A stretch of 64,000 bases of DNA from an uncultured Paludibacter sp. (GTDB lineage: Bacteria > Bacteroidota > Bacteroidia > Bacteroidales > Paludibacteraceae), in NCBI GenBank assembly GCA_937897985.1, contig CALCBD010000029.1:1-64000 (forward strand). Reading direction: 5' to 3'. The notes beneath the pieces were generated by a model. That model was not told the origin of the DNA, did not search any database, and was given only the letters and a program-made list of their open reading frames with translations. Below, piece after piece: positions 1-8,261 of this stretch. How positions within the stretch are numbered: the stretch's first letter is position 1; each line of letters starts with the position of its first letter. Position numbers and translations under genes: made by a program.

Positions 1-166
1 TGGAGATTTTTTTCAGGCTGCTTGTTTTACCCTTGGGGCTATGTTTTTGTGAACAAAGTGGCGGAATGACGAAGACCGCTTTACCTATTCGGTTTAAACC
101 TGCAGGGGGTTGTTGATTCACTATATCATTGCAAATAGCTTAATAATAATTAACTACGCAGAAATA

Positions 167-787
167 CTATTTAGCATATTCTACCATAGAAAAATATGGC
201 TCATGGATAATAATTTCACTATCTTGAAGTAATGAGTTATTTAAAATAAATGAGTGTAAATATAATTTGTTTGCTATTTGACTTTGAATGATTAGTTTTT
301 CTTTAGTTTGATACAAACCCGGTTTTGTACGTAAGAAGAAATCTGCTTCGAGGAACATGGGAATAACACTGTAAAGTGCATTTACTGTTGAACGATTGCT
401 GCCGTATTTATTTTTTATTTCCTTTTGTATTAGCTCCGTATTGATAAATTCTTGAACTTGAAAGTATTTGGCAAAAACAGAATATGTGTCGAATGAAAAA
501 GGATAGTAACTGTTTAGTAAGGAGATAAGTATAACAGAACGGTCACTTTTTAATTTTAATGCCATTAAAATTTCGTTACTGTTTTCCTTTAACAAGTCTG
601 ACAAAGGTGATTTGAGAATTATCTTATTGACAATGCTTAATGCTTTATTTATTCTATTTGCTCCTGAATACTCAAATGAAAGTTGTTCTTTAAGGTAATC
701 GGGATTGTATTTATCTTGCAAAAAGTCTTTCAATGCAATTTCAAGTATTGAAAGTGGAATTCTTTGGTTTATATCTATTTTACTCAT
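167..787 (-). CDS. brxA: BREX protein BrxA (DUF1819-like)
   Basis: This 206-residue protein has no signal peptide or membrane segment and is mostly helical by composition. Its assignment rests on size (BrxA/DUF1819 proteins are about 200 residues) and on position: it is the last gene of a minus-strand series whose order matches type 3 BREX, where brxA follows pglZ. The start codon overlaps the 3' end of pglZ by 8 bases, indicating translational coupling. Family knowledge: BrxA is a small winged-helix-type DNA-binding protein needed for phage exclusion in several BREX systems. I see no catalytic motif. The call is inferred largely from context; a sequence profile match was not possible here. 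Confidence 0.72.
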   Translation of the reverse strand: MSKIDINQRIPLSILEIALKDFLQDKYNPDYLKEQLSFEYSGANRINKALSIVNKIILKSPLSDLLKENSNEILMALKLKSDRSVILISLLNSYYPFSFDTYSVFAKYFQVQEFINTELIQKEIKNKYGSNRSTVNALYSVIPMFLEADFFLRTKPGLYQTKEKLIIQSQIANKLYLHSFILNNSLLQDSEIIIHEPYFSMVEYAK

Positions 788-2261
788 TTGTGTTTTTCTT
801 TAATTTGATAAATGGTATCAGCACTTCTAAGACATGACTACCCCCGTGTGTAATGATTCTTTGATTTGAGGTAAAGGCATTATTATTTTTCACAAAGATA
901 GTGTTTTCAGTTTCTCCTAAAAATGATTTCCAATCCGAATTGTCACTTAGAAATTTATCTTTCAACCAACTTTCAGAGTATTCTAAATGTCGGAGACTTC
1001 TACTGCCGGATTTATTTGTTCCTAATGTCTGCTTGTGAGAAAGTGAATTCAAACCATTTGCCTGAATGTTACCGTGATCTGTGGTGATAAAAACAGTATA
1101 ATCTTCGGATATCAAACGTTCAATATTCAGAATGATTTCAGAGTTTTCTATCCAATTTTGTGTTAAATCAAACAGGTCGTTATAATCGCCACAAGCATGC
1201 ATTTTTTCATCAAGCGAAATGTCTACATAAGCTAAACGTTTGATATTTGATAAATTATCAGGATTTAGTCTGTTGTAATGATATGCAATTTGAGCATCCA
1301 ATACACCTTTATTGTTCCAAAAGTTCTTCCATAATTTTGCTTCGTTGGCTGGGTTTTGTACATAGCTACTTATCGGATTGTCTCCTCTGAAAATTGCTTG
1401 CCTTGATAGTTGGGTAATCGAAGGAATCCATGAATATATTACTTCATTAGCCGTTTCAATGGTATCATTGAAATGGGCTGATAACATGAGGTACTGCCAA
1501 TAAGCCATACCGTCAATTACTACCAGTGCTACTTTATCATTTTGTTTGAAATTAAATTGCAGGTAAGGCAATACCTTACTTACTATGCTTGGTTTTTTGA
1601 CATAAGAAGCTGGAATAATATGTGCTTTGTATTTTTGTTCAATGTGTTGCTGGAAACGGTCATTTATAATTTCAATATCCGGTTTTACATCCTCCCACCA
1701 TTTATTTTCAATAGCGATTAAAACATTATGCGATAAGATTGAAAATGATTTTTCCCAATTTATTTCGTCTTTTGAATCAATAATCGACTTTAAGTATGAA
1801 AGTATATCTTTTTGTATCTTGATTTTATTTGTTATCTCGTCAGTGTTGCATTTTTTTAAATACTCAATAGTTTGCGGTTCTGAAAGTGTTTGAGTTGGTT
1901 TTTTACTATAAAGCAGACACAGTTCATTGTATGAGCATTTGAGAATTGTTTCAGAATAATACTCCGGAAAATAGGTTGTAATTTGAAAATCATGATACAT
2001 ACCCATTTTGAGCATATCTTCCAATACATCTTCTTTTTTGTCAACAAGATAACAATATCTTTGCTGTGGGTTCGCTTTGAAAATCAATTCAAAATGAACA
2101 CGAAGCTCTAAAGCTGAACCGCTAACAAGTTCAACACCTATTTTACATAGTTCTGCTTTTACTTCCGGCTTATAAAAAAATCGGTCGGTGTTTTTGATTA
2201 TAGACAGTTGATTTGTTTGCAGTCCTAAATCTATTATTAGCTCCTTCAGTAAGTTATCCAT
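780..2261 (-). CDS. pglZ: BREX alkaline-phosphatase-superfamily protein PglZ
   Basis: This 493-residue protein carries PglZ-domain landmarks. A metal-binding type strand VALVVIDGMAYW (Asp250) opens the phosphatase-like core, TTDHGN lies near residue 392, and a C-terminal HGGSHVLEVLIPF motif matches the usual His-Gly-Gly end of the fold. The first 240 residues are a helical N-terminal region. PglZ is the signature protein of all BREX types and acts with the methylase in self/non-self discrimination; its biochemical activity is still debated. The gene overlaps brxHII and brxA by 8 bases on each side, so the three are almost certainly one translationally coupled unit. The length suits the shorter PglZ proteins seen in type 3 systems. 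Confidence 0.88.
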   Translation of the reverse strand: MDNLLKELIIDLGLQTNQLSIIKNTDRFFYKPEVKAELCKIGVELVSGSALELRVHFELIFKANPQQRYCYLVDKKEDVLEDMLKMGMYHDFQITTYFPEYYSETILKCSYNELCLLYSKKPTQTLSEPQTIEYLKKCNTDEITNKIKIQKDILSYLKSIIDSKDEINWEKSFSILSHNVLIAIENKWWEDVKPDIEIINDRFQQHIEQKYKAHIIPASYVKKPSIVSKVLPYLQFNFKQNDKVALVVIDGMAYWQYLMLSAHFNDTIETANEVIYSWIPSITQLSRQAIFRGDNPISSYVQNPANEAKLWKNFWNNKGVLDAQIAYHYNRLNPDNLSNIKRLAYVDISLDEKMHACGDYNDLFDLTQNWIENSEIILNIERLISEDYTVFITTDHGNIQANGLNSLSHKQTLGTNKSGSRSLRHLEYSESWLKDKFLSDNSDWKSFLGETENTIFVKNNNAFTSNQRIITHGGSHVLEVLIPFIKLKKNTNE

Positions 2262-5031
2262 TTATATTTATTGTAATTAGCCGTTTTACATCAGGGACAA
2301 TGCGTGTATCTTTTTCAAAGCGTTGAACCCATTTTTCGTATTCCTGATTTAAGCGTTTTAGTTTTGCTGCTCTGATATTGTCAATCCCAATTCGGTCAAT
2401 GCCTTTCTTCTGAAAATTGTACAAGTTCTGTCGTTTCTCAAATCGTTTTTGCAGCACAGTGCGTATGGTTGCCTCTAAGTTAGCGAAAGTATTTTGCAAG
2501 GTATCTTCCAGCTTTTTATATTCTTCGACTATTATTTTGTCAGTCATTTGCGTTGAAATTGTTGAGGTATAACTGAAGTTTTTGCTGTTTGTTACCAATT
2601 GATTCCAAATATCATTAGCATAAGCCGGGTAAACTTTCCCATTTTCCGCAACAAATTGTGCAACATAGGTAGATTTAGTTTCCAAGGTATTTATTGCAGA
2701 AACTTCCCATAAGCTCCACTGCCCTTTTGTGCTATCACCGGAAGCAGATTGCAACACAGCAATTCCAGCATCGGTTGAAAACTCAGGAATTGAATTCAGC
2801 ATATTTTGAACAATAGTGTGCTGCAAGGTGATATGTTCAAGGTTTGGGTTGTTTAAAGCCAAAACAGAATCAAAGGAAGCGTTCAATTTAATTTCCCTCC
2901 ATTGTATATTCAGACTACCATCAATTTGTTTGCTAACGTGCCCCTGATTATTTAAAGCATATTGCGTCATCATGTCTTCCAACCAAACCGGCAAAGGACT
3001 GTGTTTGATTTCCGCCGCTTTACGGCTATCAATTTCCGCTTCCTTGATTAAAGGCAAAGCACTTTCGGTAGATTGAAAATCATTCAGTTTTTTCTTGATT
3101 TCAAATAACCATTTATCGCCGGCATATTCGAAACGTGTAGGGTCTAAAAGTGATTGCAAGTACAGTTGGTTGATACGTTTCACGTCAATGGTTGAGTCCA
3201 ATACATCAGAGGTTTTGTCGATACCCAATTGTTCTAAAATAGAATTCAGTTTTTCGACAATAACCTGATAAACTCTCAAATCAACACTATTTGTTGTAAG
3301 CATATTGTATGCAGACACTCGGTTTTGTTGCCCGATACGATCCACACGACCAATGCGCTGCTCAATCATCATAGGGTTCCAAGGCAAATCGTAATTGAAA
3401 ATAATATGACAGAATTGCATATTCAATGATTCACCTGCTGCATCGGTAGCAATAAGCACCTGACTATGTTCTCTAAACCTACGAAGGGCATTTTTACGCT
3501 CGTCCAATTCCAAACTACCATTTATACTTTCGCATGTAAAACCCTCCAATGTGAGTCGGTTTAGTAGCATTTGCTGGGTGGAACGAAATTCAGTAAAGAC
3601 TAAAATTTTAATGTCGGGATTGTCTGTTTCAATTTTCAGTTTGTTGATATATTCTATCAACTTTGAGGCCTTTGCATCTGTTTCGGTTGCAAGGCAATCG
3701 GAAGCTTGTGCGATTAATTTTTCGAGTAATTCAATTTCATTGTTTAATGGTTCAACTTTTATTGTTGAAACATTATCGGGAGTCAGGTTCTCGAAATCAA
3801 AATCATCGTCCATCTCTTGTGAAAAATCTTCGGTTATGTCTGATTCTTCTCCGGCAGCTAAACGAGCATAGCGGGTTCGCATGGCGGAAAGAATAGCAGC
3901 TGTGGAGCTACTTGCCAAGCGTTGAAAAAGTATCATTATTAAGCCTCGTGAAGTGTTCTTGTTATATTTTGCACTATTAAATCCTTTACGAACATAGTCG
4001 GTAACAGCCTCATATAATGCAATTTGTTTCCTGTGGTAGAATTCATTTAATTCAACATCCAATCGAAAGGTTTGACGTTCGTTGAAAAGTTTATTGCCTT
4101 CATAATCGACAGCCAACCTTTTTTCTGTACGAATAACATAGGGTTCTATTTCTGCAATGGTGGGCATTCCTTCCCCTGCAAAAGCTTCGGGGTCTATGAG
4201 TTGAAGTACGCGGCGAAAATGGTCTGATTTCCCTCTGTGTGGGGTTGCAGACAATAGTAAGGCGTTAGGAACTTCATTGCACAATGCTTGTGCCAGTTGA
4301 AAGCGTGAGACTAGTTGGTTACTTCCACCCATTTTATGCACCTCATCAATAATCACTAAATCGAAATTGGCATTCAATACAGCTTCCATTCTGTATTTAT
4401 TGTATTCATCCACTTTTTCATTCGACCAACCTTGACGGCGTTCCAGTGGTTTGAGTGCATCGGTAGAGACAATAATTTGGTTGTGTTGCGTCCAGAAATT
4501 GAATTCCTGGTCGGCATTGATATTTGAAAAAGTGCGTGATAGTGAGGAGATTAAATCAGAATCGTAGAGGTGGAAAACTTCGTTAAAGTGTTCTTTGAGT
4601 TCGCTTTGCCATTGCATCATTGCCGATTTTGGAACAATAATCAAGGTGCGTTTTACTTCCCCTCTTAGTTTTAGTTCTTTGAGAATAAGCCCTGTTTCAA
4701 TGGTCTTTCCCATACCTACTTCGTCGGCCAACAAAAAGCGGTTTTGAGCTGCCTGCATTACTTTCTCTAATACTAATATCTGGTGCGGAAGTGGTATTAA
4801 ACTACTTTCGTAGGGTGCGAGTATGTTTTTCTTTGCTATCTCGTCTTTAATACGAGCAGCCAAAGCAACGAAACGAACAGAAGAAAGTGAGTTTTTAGTT
4901 TGCTGAATTTCAATGTCTTCCGCAGCAATTTGCAACAAAGAATTGTCTTCGAGTACACGTACCCAAAATACTTTTTGACCAAAAATTTCTTTCTCGCCAA
5001 TTTTTTCGATTGCTTTTCCTTTGTAGAACAT
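2254..5031 (-). CDS. brxHII: BREX SNF2/DEAH-type helicase BrxHII
   Basis: This 925-residue superfamily 2 helicase has Walker A GMGKT at 106-110, a DEVH box at 229-232, motif III LLLSATPHRGK, and a RecA2 domain ending in the motif VI string QRIGRVDRIGQ near residue 557. The roughly 330-residue C-terminal part is not recognisable and may be the BREX-specific region. Type 3 BREX is defined by this helicase placed directly before pglZ, as here. It overlaps pglZ by 8 bases. Upstream lie 232 noncoding bases with a repeated TCATGT motif, so this half of the operon may have its own control. The alternative, an unrelated SNF2 helicase of a DISARM-like system, is disfavoured by the neighbours. Confidence 0.88.
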   Translation of the reverse strand: MFYKGKAIEKIGEKEIFGQKVFWVRVLEDNSLLQIAAEDIEIQQTKNSLSSVRFVALAARIKDEIAKKNILAPYESSLIPLPHQILVLEKVMQAAQNRFLLADEVGMGKTIETGLILKELKLRGEVKRTLIIVPKSAMMQWQSELKEHFNEVFHLYDSDLISSLSRTFSNINADQEFNFWTQHNQIIVSTDALKPLERRQGWSNEKVDEYNKYRMEAVLNANFDLVIIDEVHKMGGSNQLVSRFQLAQALCNEVPNALLLSATPHRGKSDHFRRVLQLIDPEAFAGEGMPTIAEIEPYVIRTEKRLAVDYEGNKLFNERQTFRLDVELNEFYHRKQIALYEAVTDYVRKGFNSAKYNKNTSRGLIMILFQRLASSSTAAILSAMRTRYARLAAGEESDITEDFSQEMDDDFDFENLTPDNVSTIKVEPLNNEIELLEKLIAQASDCLATETDAKASKLIEYINKLKIETDNPDIKILVFTEFRSTQQMLLNRLTLEGFTCESINGSLELDERKNALRRFREHSQVLIATDAAGESLNMQFCHIIFNYDLPWNPMMIEQRIGRVDRIGQQNRVSAYNMLTTNSVDLRVYQVIVEKLNSILEQLGIDKTSDVLDSTIDVKRINQLYLQSLLDPTRFEYAGDKWLFEIKKKLNDFQSTESALPLIKEAEIDSRKAAEIKHSPLPVWLEDMMTQYALNNQGHVSKQIDGSLNIQWREIKLNASFDSVLALNNPNLEHITLQHTIVQNMLNSIPEFSTDAGIAVLQSASGDSTKGQWSLWEVSAINTLETKSTYVAQFVAENGKVYPAYANDIWNQLVTNSKNFSYTSTISTQMTDKIIVEEYKKLEDTLQNTFANLEATIRTVLQKRFEKRQNLYNFQKKGIDRIGIDNIRAAKLKRLNQEYEKWVQRFEKDTRIVPDVKRLITINING

Positions 5032-5095
5032 TGAAATTCAATTTGTATTATTACTTTTACATTGTCGTTACTCGAAGAGCAAAAGACTTGGTAGG

Positions 5096-5122
5096 CCGCA
5101 TTACCGTAAATGCGGTTTTTTT
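5096..5122 (+). terminator. Orphan plus-strand intrinsic terminator
   Basis: A 7-bp stem CCGCATT/AATGCGG with a 6-base loop (5096-5115) is followed by seven T on the plus strand. Every gene for 24 kb is on the minus strand, so this terminator faces no annotated transcript. It may block antisense transcription, end a small RNA, or be a leftover of an insertion. Confidence 0.6.
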
Positions 5123-5135
5123 ATGCCTGTATTTT

Positions 5136-5266
5136 TCATGTGTACGTTTCTCCATTTTTTACCCACGTTTAAAATGTCATGTGTAGATTTTTGATTTTTG
5201 TATACATGAACCAAATCTCATGTTATAAAAATGCGATTTTGATAACATGACAATTATGACATGTTA
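5136..5266. promoter_or_regulatory. Cluster of TCATGT-type operator-like motifs
   Basis: Between fic and brxHII the 9-mer TCATGTGTA occurs at 5136-5144 and 5177-5185. TATACATGA, an inverted near copy, lies at 5201-5209. TCATGTTAT at 5218-5226 is matched by a perfect inverted copy ATAACATGA at 5242-5250. A related GACATGTTA at 5258-5266 overlaps the fic stop codon. Six related sites in about 130 bases upstream of brxHII look like a regulator binding array. No regulator is identified. Confidence 0.5.
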
Positions 5267-6364
5267 GTTTTTTGAGTTAAATTTCAATATCTCCGGGGCA
5301 TTGTATAGATAATCAAACAAAGCAACATTGATGTAGAAATTCTCCTTGCCAATTTTATGAAGAGTAAGTAACTCCTTTTCAATTAATAGATCAAGATATT
5401 TTGAAGCCGTTTGCCTTGTAATTTGCAAATCCTGCACCAGAAATTCAATTTTAGTGTATGGGTGTTTAAATAGGTTATTTATCAAATCCTGTGAGTATAT
5501 TTTACGAAGCTCTGTTCTTATTTTTTTCTTGTGTTGCATCATTAATGTTTTAATCCCACGCACAATAGCAGTAGTTTGAATGGAGGTTTGCTCCACAGCT
5601 TCCAACATAAACATCAGCCACGGTTCCCAATTTTGAGTAGTGCGAGTTTCCTGCAAAAGTTTATAGTACATGCCCTTGTTCTGGTTTATATATCTACTTA
5701 AATATAGAATTGGTAGATTCAACAAATTTTCCTTCACTAAAAACAGGATATTGATAATACGACCCGTACGTCCGTTACCATCGTAAAAAGGGTGAATACT
5801 TTCGAATTGGTGGTGAATAACTGCCATTTTTACTAATGGGTCCCAGTCGCACAATTCATTATCGTTCATAAACTTTTCGAGGTTCGACATGTATACCACA
5901 ATATCATCGTGATTTTGCGGTGGTGTGTAGACAATTTCTCCTGTTTGTTCATTTTTGAGTTCAGTTCCGGGAAGCTTTCTGAATCCCGACCTTGTTTCTT
6001 CTAAAGTGGATTGAATATCAATGATTTGATTGCAAGTAAGTAAACCTTGTTTCCGCACCACAGAGAAACCATCTTTTAACGCAGTAGCATAGTTATAGAC
6101 CTCTTTGGCAGCAGAACTTGTGAAGTGTTTTGCAAAGTTGTCGCTACTAAACAATTCATCGTGTGTGGTAATAATGTTTTCAATAGCAGAACTGTCTTTT
6201 GCTTCTTGAAGCGAAAGTGTATTTAAAATAATTACCTCATTGGGAATGGTTTCAGCCACACCGTTGAGTTCCGCCAATGCTTTGTGTGCCAATGCTAGTT
6301 TCTTTAAAACCGGCTTGGTTTCAATATCCTGTGTCAATGGCAAGTGAGGGATTTTGTAATTCAT
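5264..6364 (-). CDS. Fic family protein (class II, self-inhibited)
   Basis: This 366-residue protein has the complete Fic active site HPFYDGNGRTGR starting at His191, so AMP-transfer (or other nucleotide transfer) activity is expected. The N-terminal helix carries the inhibitory motif S58xxxE62N63, which places it in the class whose inhibitory helix is N-terminal to the Fic core. The C-terminal 80 residues resemble a winged helix (KIEFLVQDLQITRQTASKYLD), a common Fic companion domain that could give autoregulation. No separate antitoxin gene is visible, consistent with self-inhibition. It is nested between pglXI and brxHII and is not a core BREX gene; a role in defence or as a toxin-like safeguard is inference. 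Confidence 0.9.
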   Translation of the reverse strand: MNYKIPHLPLTQDIETKPVLKKLALAHKALAELNGVAETIPNEVIILNTLSLQEAKDSSAIENIITTHDELFSSDNFAKHFTSSAAKEVYNYATALKDGFSVVRKQGLLTCNQIIDIQSTLEETRSGFRKLPGTELKNEQTGEIVYTPPQNHDDIVVYMSNLEKFMNDNELCDWDPLVKMAVIHHQFESIHPFYDGNGRTGRIINILFLVKENLLNLPILYLSRYINQNKGMYYKLLQETRTTQNWEPWLMFMLEAVEQTSIQTTAIVRGIKTLMMQHKKKIRTELRKIYSQDLINNLFKHPYTKIEFLVQDLQITRQTASKYLDLLIEKELLTLHKIGKENFYINVALFDYLYNAPEILKFNSKN

Positions 6365-6391
6365 GGCTAATTTATTTTATCTATAATCTTT

Positions 6392-6443
6392 TGGCTAAAG
6401 CCATTTTTTTTTAATTCTATTATCCTCCAGCTAAAGCAGGAGG
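6392..6443. repeat. Palindromic repeat pair at the fic/DUF262 junction
   Basis: Two palindromes lie in tandem: TGGCTAAAGCCA at 6392-6403 and CCTCC-AGCTAAAGCA-GGAGG at 6424-6443, sharing a GCTAAAGC core. Paired GCTTTAGC palindromes of this kind are, to my knowledge, common interspersed intergenic repeats in Bacteroidota genomes. The unit sits exactly in the junction between two cargo genes. Confidence 0.6.
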
Positions 6444-6497
6444 CAACTGATAAATACATGTATTGTAACCTTCGCTTGGAGTTATCTTTCAACTAAT

Positions 6498-8225
6498 TTA
6501 ATTATCTATGAAATCTATAAACTTTACCGCCCTAAATTTTTCAGCGAGCAATTCTTTGCGTGCCTCAACAAATTCAATGAAATGATCGAAATCGTAATTG
6601 TCTAAATTGGGAATGCTGTGCCTTTGTTTGAAATTGGCATCTCTGCTTGTTATCCATACATCAAAGGGAGTTGCATTTTTTGATTTATTCTCAATATCGT
6701 CCAATAATTCAAGATTGTAAATCGTGTTGTAATAACTTTGATATTTTGTTATTTTTTCTTCGTCATAACCTCTTTTAGTGAGCTTTGCTTTTGTGAATTC
6801 AGATTGTGGGAAAATATGGTCTTCGTTAAACCGATTTCCTTTCCAATCTCTACCCGGATAGAGCAGCGATAAGATAAGAAAACTATAACGGGTTGAATAA
6901 TTAGTTGTAAGTACGTTGATAATTTCATCATCTGTAAATGAAGCTTCAATTCCTAACTGTTTATTAATCTCTTCGTGTGGAAAGTATTTTGAACTGTTAG
7001 ATTCAATAATTTTTCGCAAAGTGCTCAAAACGGTGTCGGTGCTTGAACCCAACGCATTTTTCCAAATGAAAAACACTAACCATTGTTGAATATTGTTTTG
7101 CTCAATTACATCGTTGATATTGGACGAGGTTAAATATCCATTTCGTTTTGTTTTTTTCAAGTGCTGAGCAATTGGCAGCAATGCCAACTTGGTTACCAAG
7201 TTTTTGTCGTTAAAGCCAAAAGAATGAACTAATTGAATTGATTGGTGGATACATTCTTTAGTAGTTTCCCAATGGTCTTCTATTTTCTCTAAATTCGATT
7301 GGGTAAACGAACTTAGCTTATATTGTATTGGTAAATCTTCTGTAAGGTACATAGCACCTTTCATCACAAAATCTTTTCCAAAATTGTAACCACTTCCAAT
7401 TTTATTGATATTGTCGGTAAATGAGTGAATCTCTTCTCTTGCATTCAACTCTCTCCACTTAGCTGTTGCTGTAGAAAGTAAAATGTCGCTATATTCCAGT
7501 TTTGCACCACCTGTATTCGTACGAATGAAAATCTCCAATACTTTATCATAGTTGTCTGATTTTTCTTCGTAGAAGTTTATAATTTTAGAAACATTGATTC
7601 TTGAATGCAATTTGCCTATCATTCTTAAAGCTGATTTTTTTTCTTCATCTGTACAGTTTAACAGGGTCGGTTCAATCGCATCCTTTGCATCTTCAGCATC
7701 ATCATAATTCAAAATTTCACCCACTTTAAACCAGAATTGAGGGCCATTCAGTTTAGGCATATAAGACGCATCCTCTTTGAAAAGAAACTGATATGTCAAT
7801 TCCTCAGGGTTATCGTTTTCGTCGGTTGGCTTTAAAAGGTTGAGGTATAGGTATGTTTTTTTCCATTTGCGATAGAAATACCTAAAAGAACCACGAAGAC
7901 CAATATTTAAAGACGTGATTCTTTGTTGACCATCTAAAACCAAATAGATATCCTGGTTTACTCCATCTAAGTTTGCCGTTTTATTGTGAGGGTGTTCCCC
8001 ATCGTAATCGCGAATAAACTCATACGAAGTCCACATCTTTTTGTTTTCTTCTCTGATTCTCCAGAATAAAAAAGAACTGATAGGGTATTCACACATAAGT
8101 GAATCAAATAGCTTTTCTATTTGATAAGGACTCCACACGTATTCTCTTTGAATAGCTGGTAAAAATGTATTTCTACCAATTTTTTCAGTAATTACATCTC
8201 TAACGGTAATGGTTTGATATGACAT
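6498..8225 (-). CDS. DUF262-DUF1524 (GmrSD/BrxU-like) restriction protein
   Basis: This 575-residue protein has an N-terminal DUF262 domain (FLPAIQREYVW at 21-31 and the NTPase motif DGQQR at 98-102) and a C-terminal DUF1524 His-Me type nuclease motif HIFPQ starting at His470. This is the fused architecture of type IV, modification-dependent enzymes such as GmrSD, BrxU and SspE. BrxU is known to accompany a BREX cluster and to restrict phages with modified cytosines that escape BREX. By analogy this protein probably adds a second layer of defence. It lies 36 bases downstream of pglXI with no visible promoter of its own, so it is probably co-transcribed. The exact target modification cannot be predicted. 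Confidence 0.85.
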   Translation of the reverse strand: MSYQTITVRDVITEKIGRNTFLPAIQREYVWSPYQIEKLFDSLMCEYPISSFLFWRIREENKKMWTSYEFIRDYDGEHPHNKTANLDGVNQDIYLVLDGQQRITSLNIGLRGSFRYFYRKWKKTYLYLNLLKPTDENDNPEELTYQFLFKEDASYMPKLNGPQFWFKVGEILNYDDAEDAKDAIEPTLLNCTDEEKKSALRMIGKLHSRINVSKIINFYEEKSDNYDKVLEIFIRTNTGGAKLEYSDILLSTATAKWRELNAREEIHSFTDNINKIGSGYNFGKDFVMKGAMYLTEDLPIQYKLSSFTQSNLEKIEDHWETTKECIHQSIQLVHSFGFNDKNLVTKLALLPIAQHLKKTKRNGYLTSSNINDVIEQNNIQQWLVFFIWKNALGSSTDTVLSTLRKIIESNSSKYFPHEEINKQLGIEASFTDDEIINVLTTNYSTRYSFLILSLLYPGRDWKGNRFNEDHIFPQSEFTKAKLTKRGYDEEKITKYQSYYNTIYNLELLDDIENKSKNATPFDVWITSRDANFKQRHSIPNLDNYDFDHFIEFVEARKELLAEKFRAVKFIDFIDN

Positions 8226-8261
8226 ATCTATTTGATTTAAGTAAGTTCGTATTGTATTTTT

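Noticed and set aside
1..166. GGTTTAAACC directly followed by CCTGCAGG-type sequence at 91-106, reminiscent of a cloning-vector polylinker.
   Set aside because: Two adjacent palindromes are not enough to call contamination; flanking bases do not look like vector, and the stretch shows no gene, terminator or attachment site that I can support.
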